Below are positions 7,015-7,465 of a DNA stretch of 7,465 nt, one piece after another. Every line of letters begins with the position of its first letter. Position 1 is the first letter of the stretch. The stretch spans positions 1 to 7,465 of the forward strand of contig CAYSGF010000295.1 in NCBI GenBank assembly GCA_964430275.1, given 5' to 3'. Position numbers and translations under genes: made by a program. The notes beneath the pieces are model-generated. The model was not told the DNA's origin, ran no database searches, and saw only the letters and a list, made by a program, of their open reading frames with translations. The stretch comes from DASTYK01 sp964430275. GTDB lineage: Bacteria; Gemmatimonadota; Gemmatimonadetes; Longimicrobiales; RSA9.

Positions 7015-7465
7015 TGCCGACGATCGGGGTTCTCGGTCTGGCGCGCAGCGGGCGCGCGGCGGCGCGGCTCGCACTGGCGCACGGTGCACGCGTGTATGCG
7101 TCCGATGCGGGCGACTCCGCCGACGTGCGCACGGTAGCCGAGGAGATCCGTGCGGCCGGCGGTGACGCTGACGTCGGCGGCCACGACGTCGCGAAGCTGG
7201 CAGCGTGCGACTTCGTGATCGTGAGTCCCGGCATTCCACCGACCGCAACGGTGCTGTCGGATGCACGGCTCGCGCACGTGCCCAGGATCTCCGAGCTCGA
7301 GTACGCGTACCGCCACCTGGATGCGCCGGTGCTGGCGATCACCGGCACGAACGGCAAGAGCACAACCACGGTGCTCGCCTCGCATCTGCTCACGACTGCC
7401 GGCTACGATGCGCCGGCAGCCGGCAACATCGGTGTGCCGCTTGCCGAAGTTGCACTGCGCGATGT
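7014..7465 (+). CDS. murD: UDP-N-acetylmuramoyl-L-alanine--D-glutamate ligase MurD, 5' part (3' end outside window)
   Basis: MurD adds D-glutamate to UDP-MurNAc-L-Ala in the cytoplasm, the step before MurE. The reading frame is open from 7014 to the end of the window: 150 complete codons, roughly the first third of a usual MurD of about 440-450 residues. The N-terminal Rossmann-like UDP-binding domain begins TIGVLGLARSGRAAARLA (3-20). SPGIP is at 71-75, ISELEYAYR at 92-100, the ATP loop GTNGKSTTT at 111-119, and GNIGVPL at 137-143, all in MurD order and spacing. The carbamylated lysine and C-terminal domain lie outside. ATG 7014 overlaps the mraY TGA by one base. GTG 7011 is also in frame and would add one residue; a weak GAAG at 7002-7005 is 8 bases from the ATG, which I prefer. 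Confidence 0.95.
   Translation, partial: MPTIGVLGLARSGRAAARLALAHGARVYASDAGDSADVRTVAEEIRAAGGDADVGGHDVAKLAACDFVIVSPGIPPTATVLSDARLAHVPRISELEYAYRHLDAPVLAITGTNGKSTTTVLASHLLTTAGYDAPAAGNIGVPLAEVALRD

Noticed and set aside
4327..7266. Very long open frame of 979 codons on the - strand over murF, mraY and the start of murD
   Set aside because: Its codons are exactly in register with the murF and mraY codons, so a stop would need a sense TTA, CTA or TCA codon, all avoided in this GC-rich DNA. The product is Arg/His/Asp/Glu-rich with no recognisable domain. It is a shadow of real genes.
1..7465. Possible promoter, terminator, RNA gene, CRISPR array or mobile element
   Set aside because: The window is coding almost base to base, with no gap above 3 bases. 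I saw no repeat array, inverted terminal repeats, tRNA-like fold or AT-rich promoter. Short GC hairpins exist but lie within codons and lack a U-run.

Overview
The window is one gapless segment of a bacterial dcw (division and cell wall) operon. It lies entirely on the + strand, in the order rsmH (3' part) - ftsL - ftsI - murE - murF - mraY - murD (5' part). Every gene overlaps its neighbour by 1 or 4 bases or, at murF/mraY, is separated by 3 bases. There is no intergenic space for a promoter or terminator, so all seven are probably read as one transcript started upstream, with strong translational coupling.

Organism: the DNA is very GC-rich (by eye about two thirds or more) with strongly G/C-ending codons. 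MurE has the DNPR signature of enzymes that add meso-diaminopimelate. FtsI carries one C-terminal PASTA domain, and the gene order is the widespread bacterial one. I infer a high-GC diderm such as a member of Gemmatimonadota, but this rests on general resemblance and is a low-confidence guess. Nothing suggests horizontal transfer: there are no mobile elements, tRNAs, CRISPR arrays or foreign-looking genes.

Layout: bases 1-622 hold the last 206 codons of the 16S rRNA methyltransferase RsmH. Bases 622-912 hold the small divisome membrane protein FtsL. Bases 909-2930 hold FtsI, the septal transpeptidase. Bases 2927-4411 and 4408-5901 hold the ligases MurE and MurF, which complete the UDP-MurNAc-pentapeptide. 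Bases 5905-7014 hold MraY, which moves that precursor onto undecaprenyl phosphate to make lipid I. Bases 7014-7465 hold the first 150 codons of MurD, the ligase acting just before MurE. Together the genes link cytoplasmic precursor synthesis (MurD, MurE, MurF), the first membrane step (MraY) and septal cross-linking (FtsI with FtsL).

I found no undescribed system. The most useful oddity is in MurF. The lysine that is carbamylated in E. coli MurF (Lys202) is replaced by Glu207 here, and no lysine occurs between residues 121 and 315. Lesser points are the PASTA domain on FtsI, a 40-residue polar tail on MurF followed by mraY in the same frame, a GC palindrome before the mraY ribosome binding site, and a drift in synonymous codon use along the operon.
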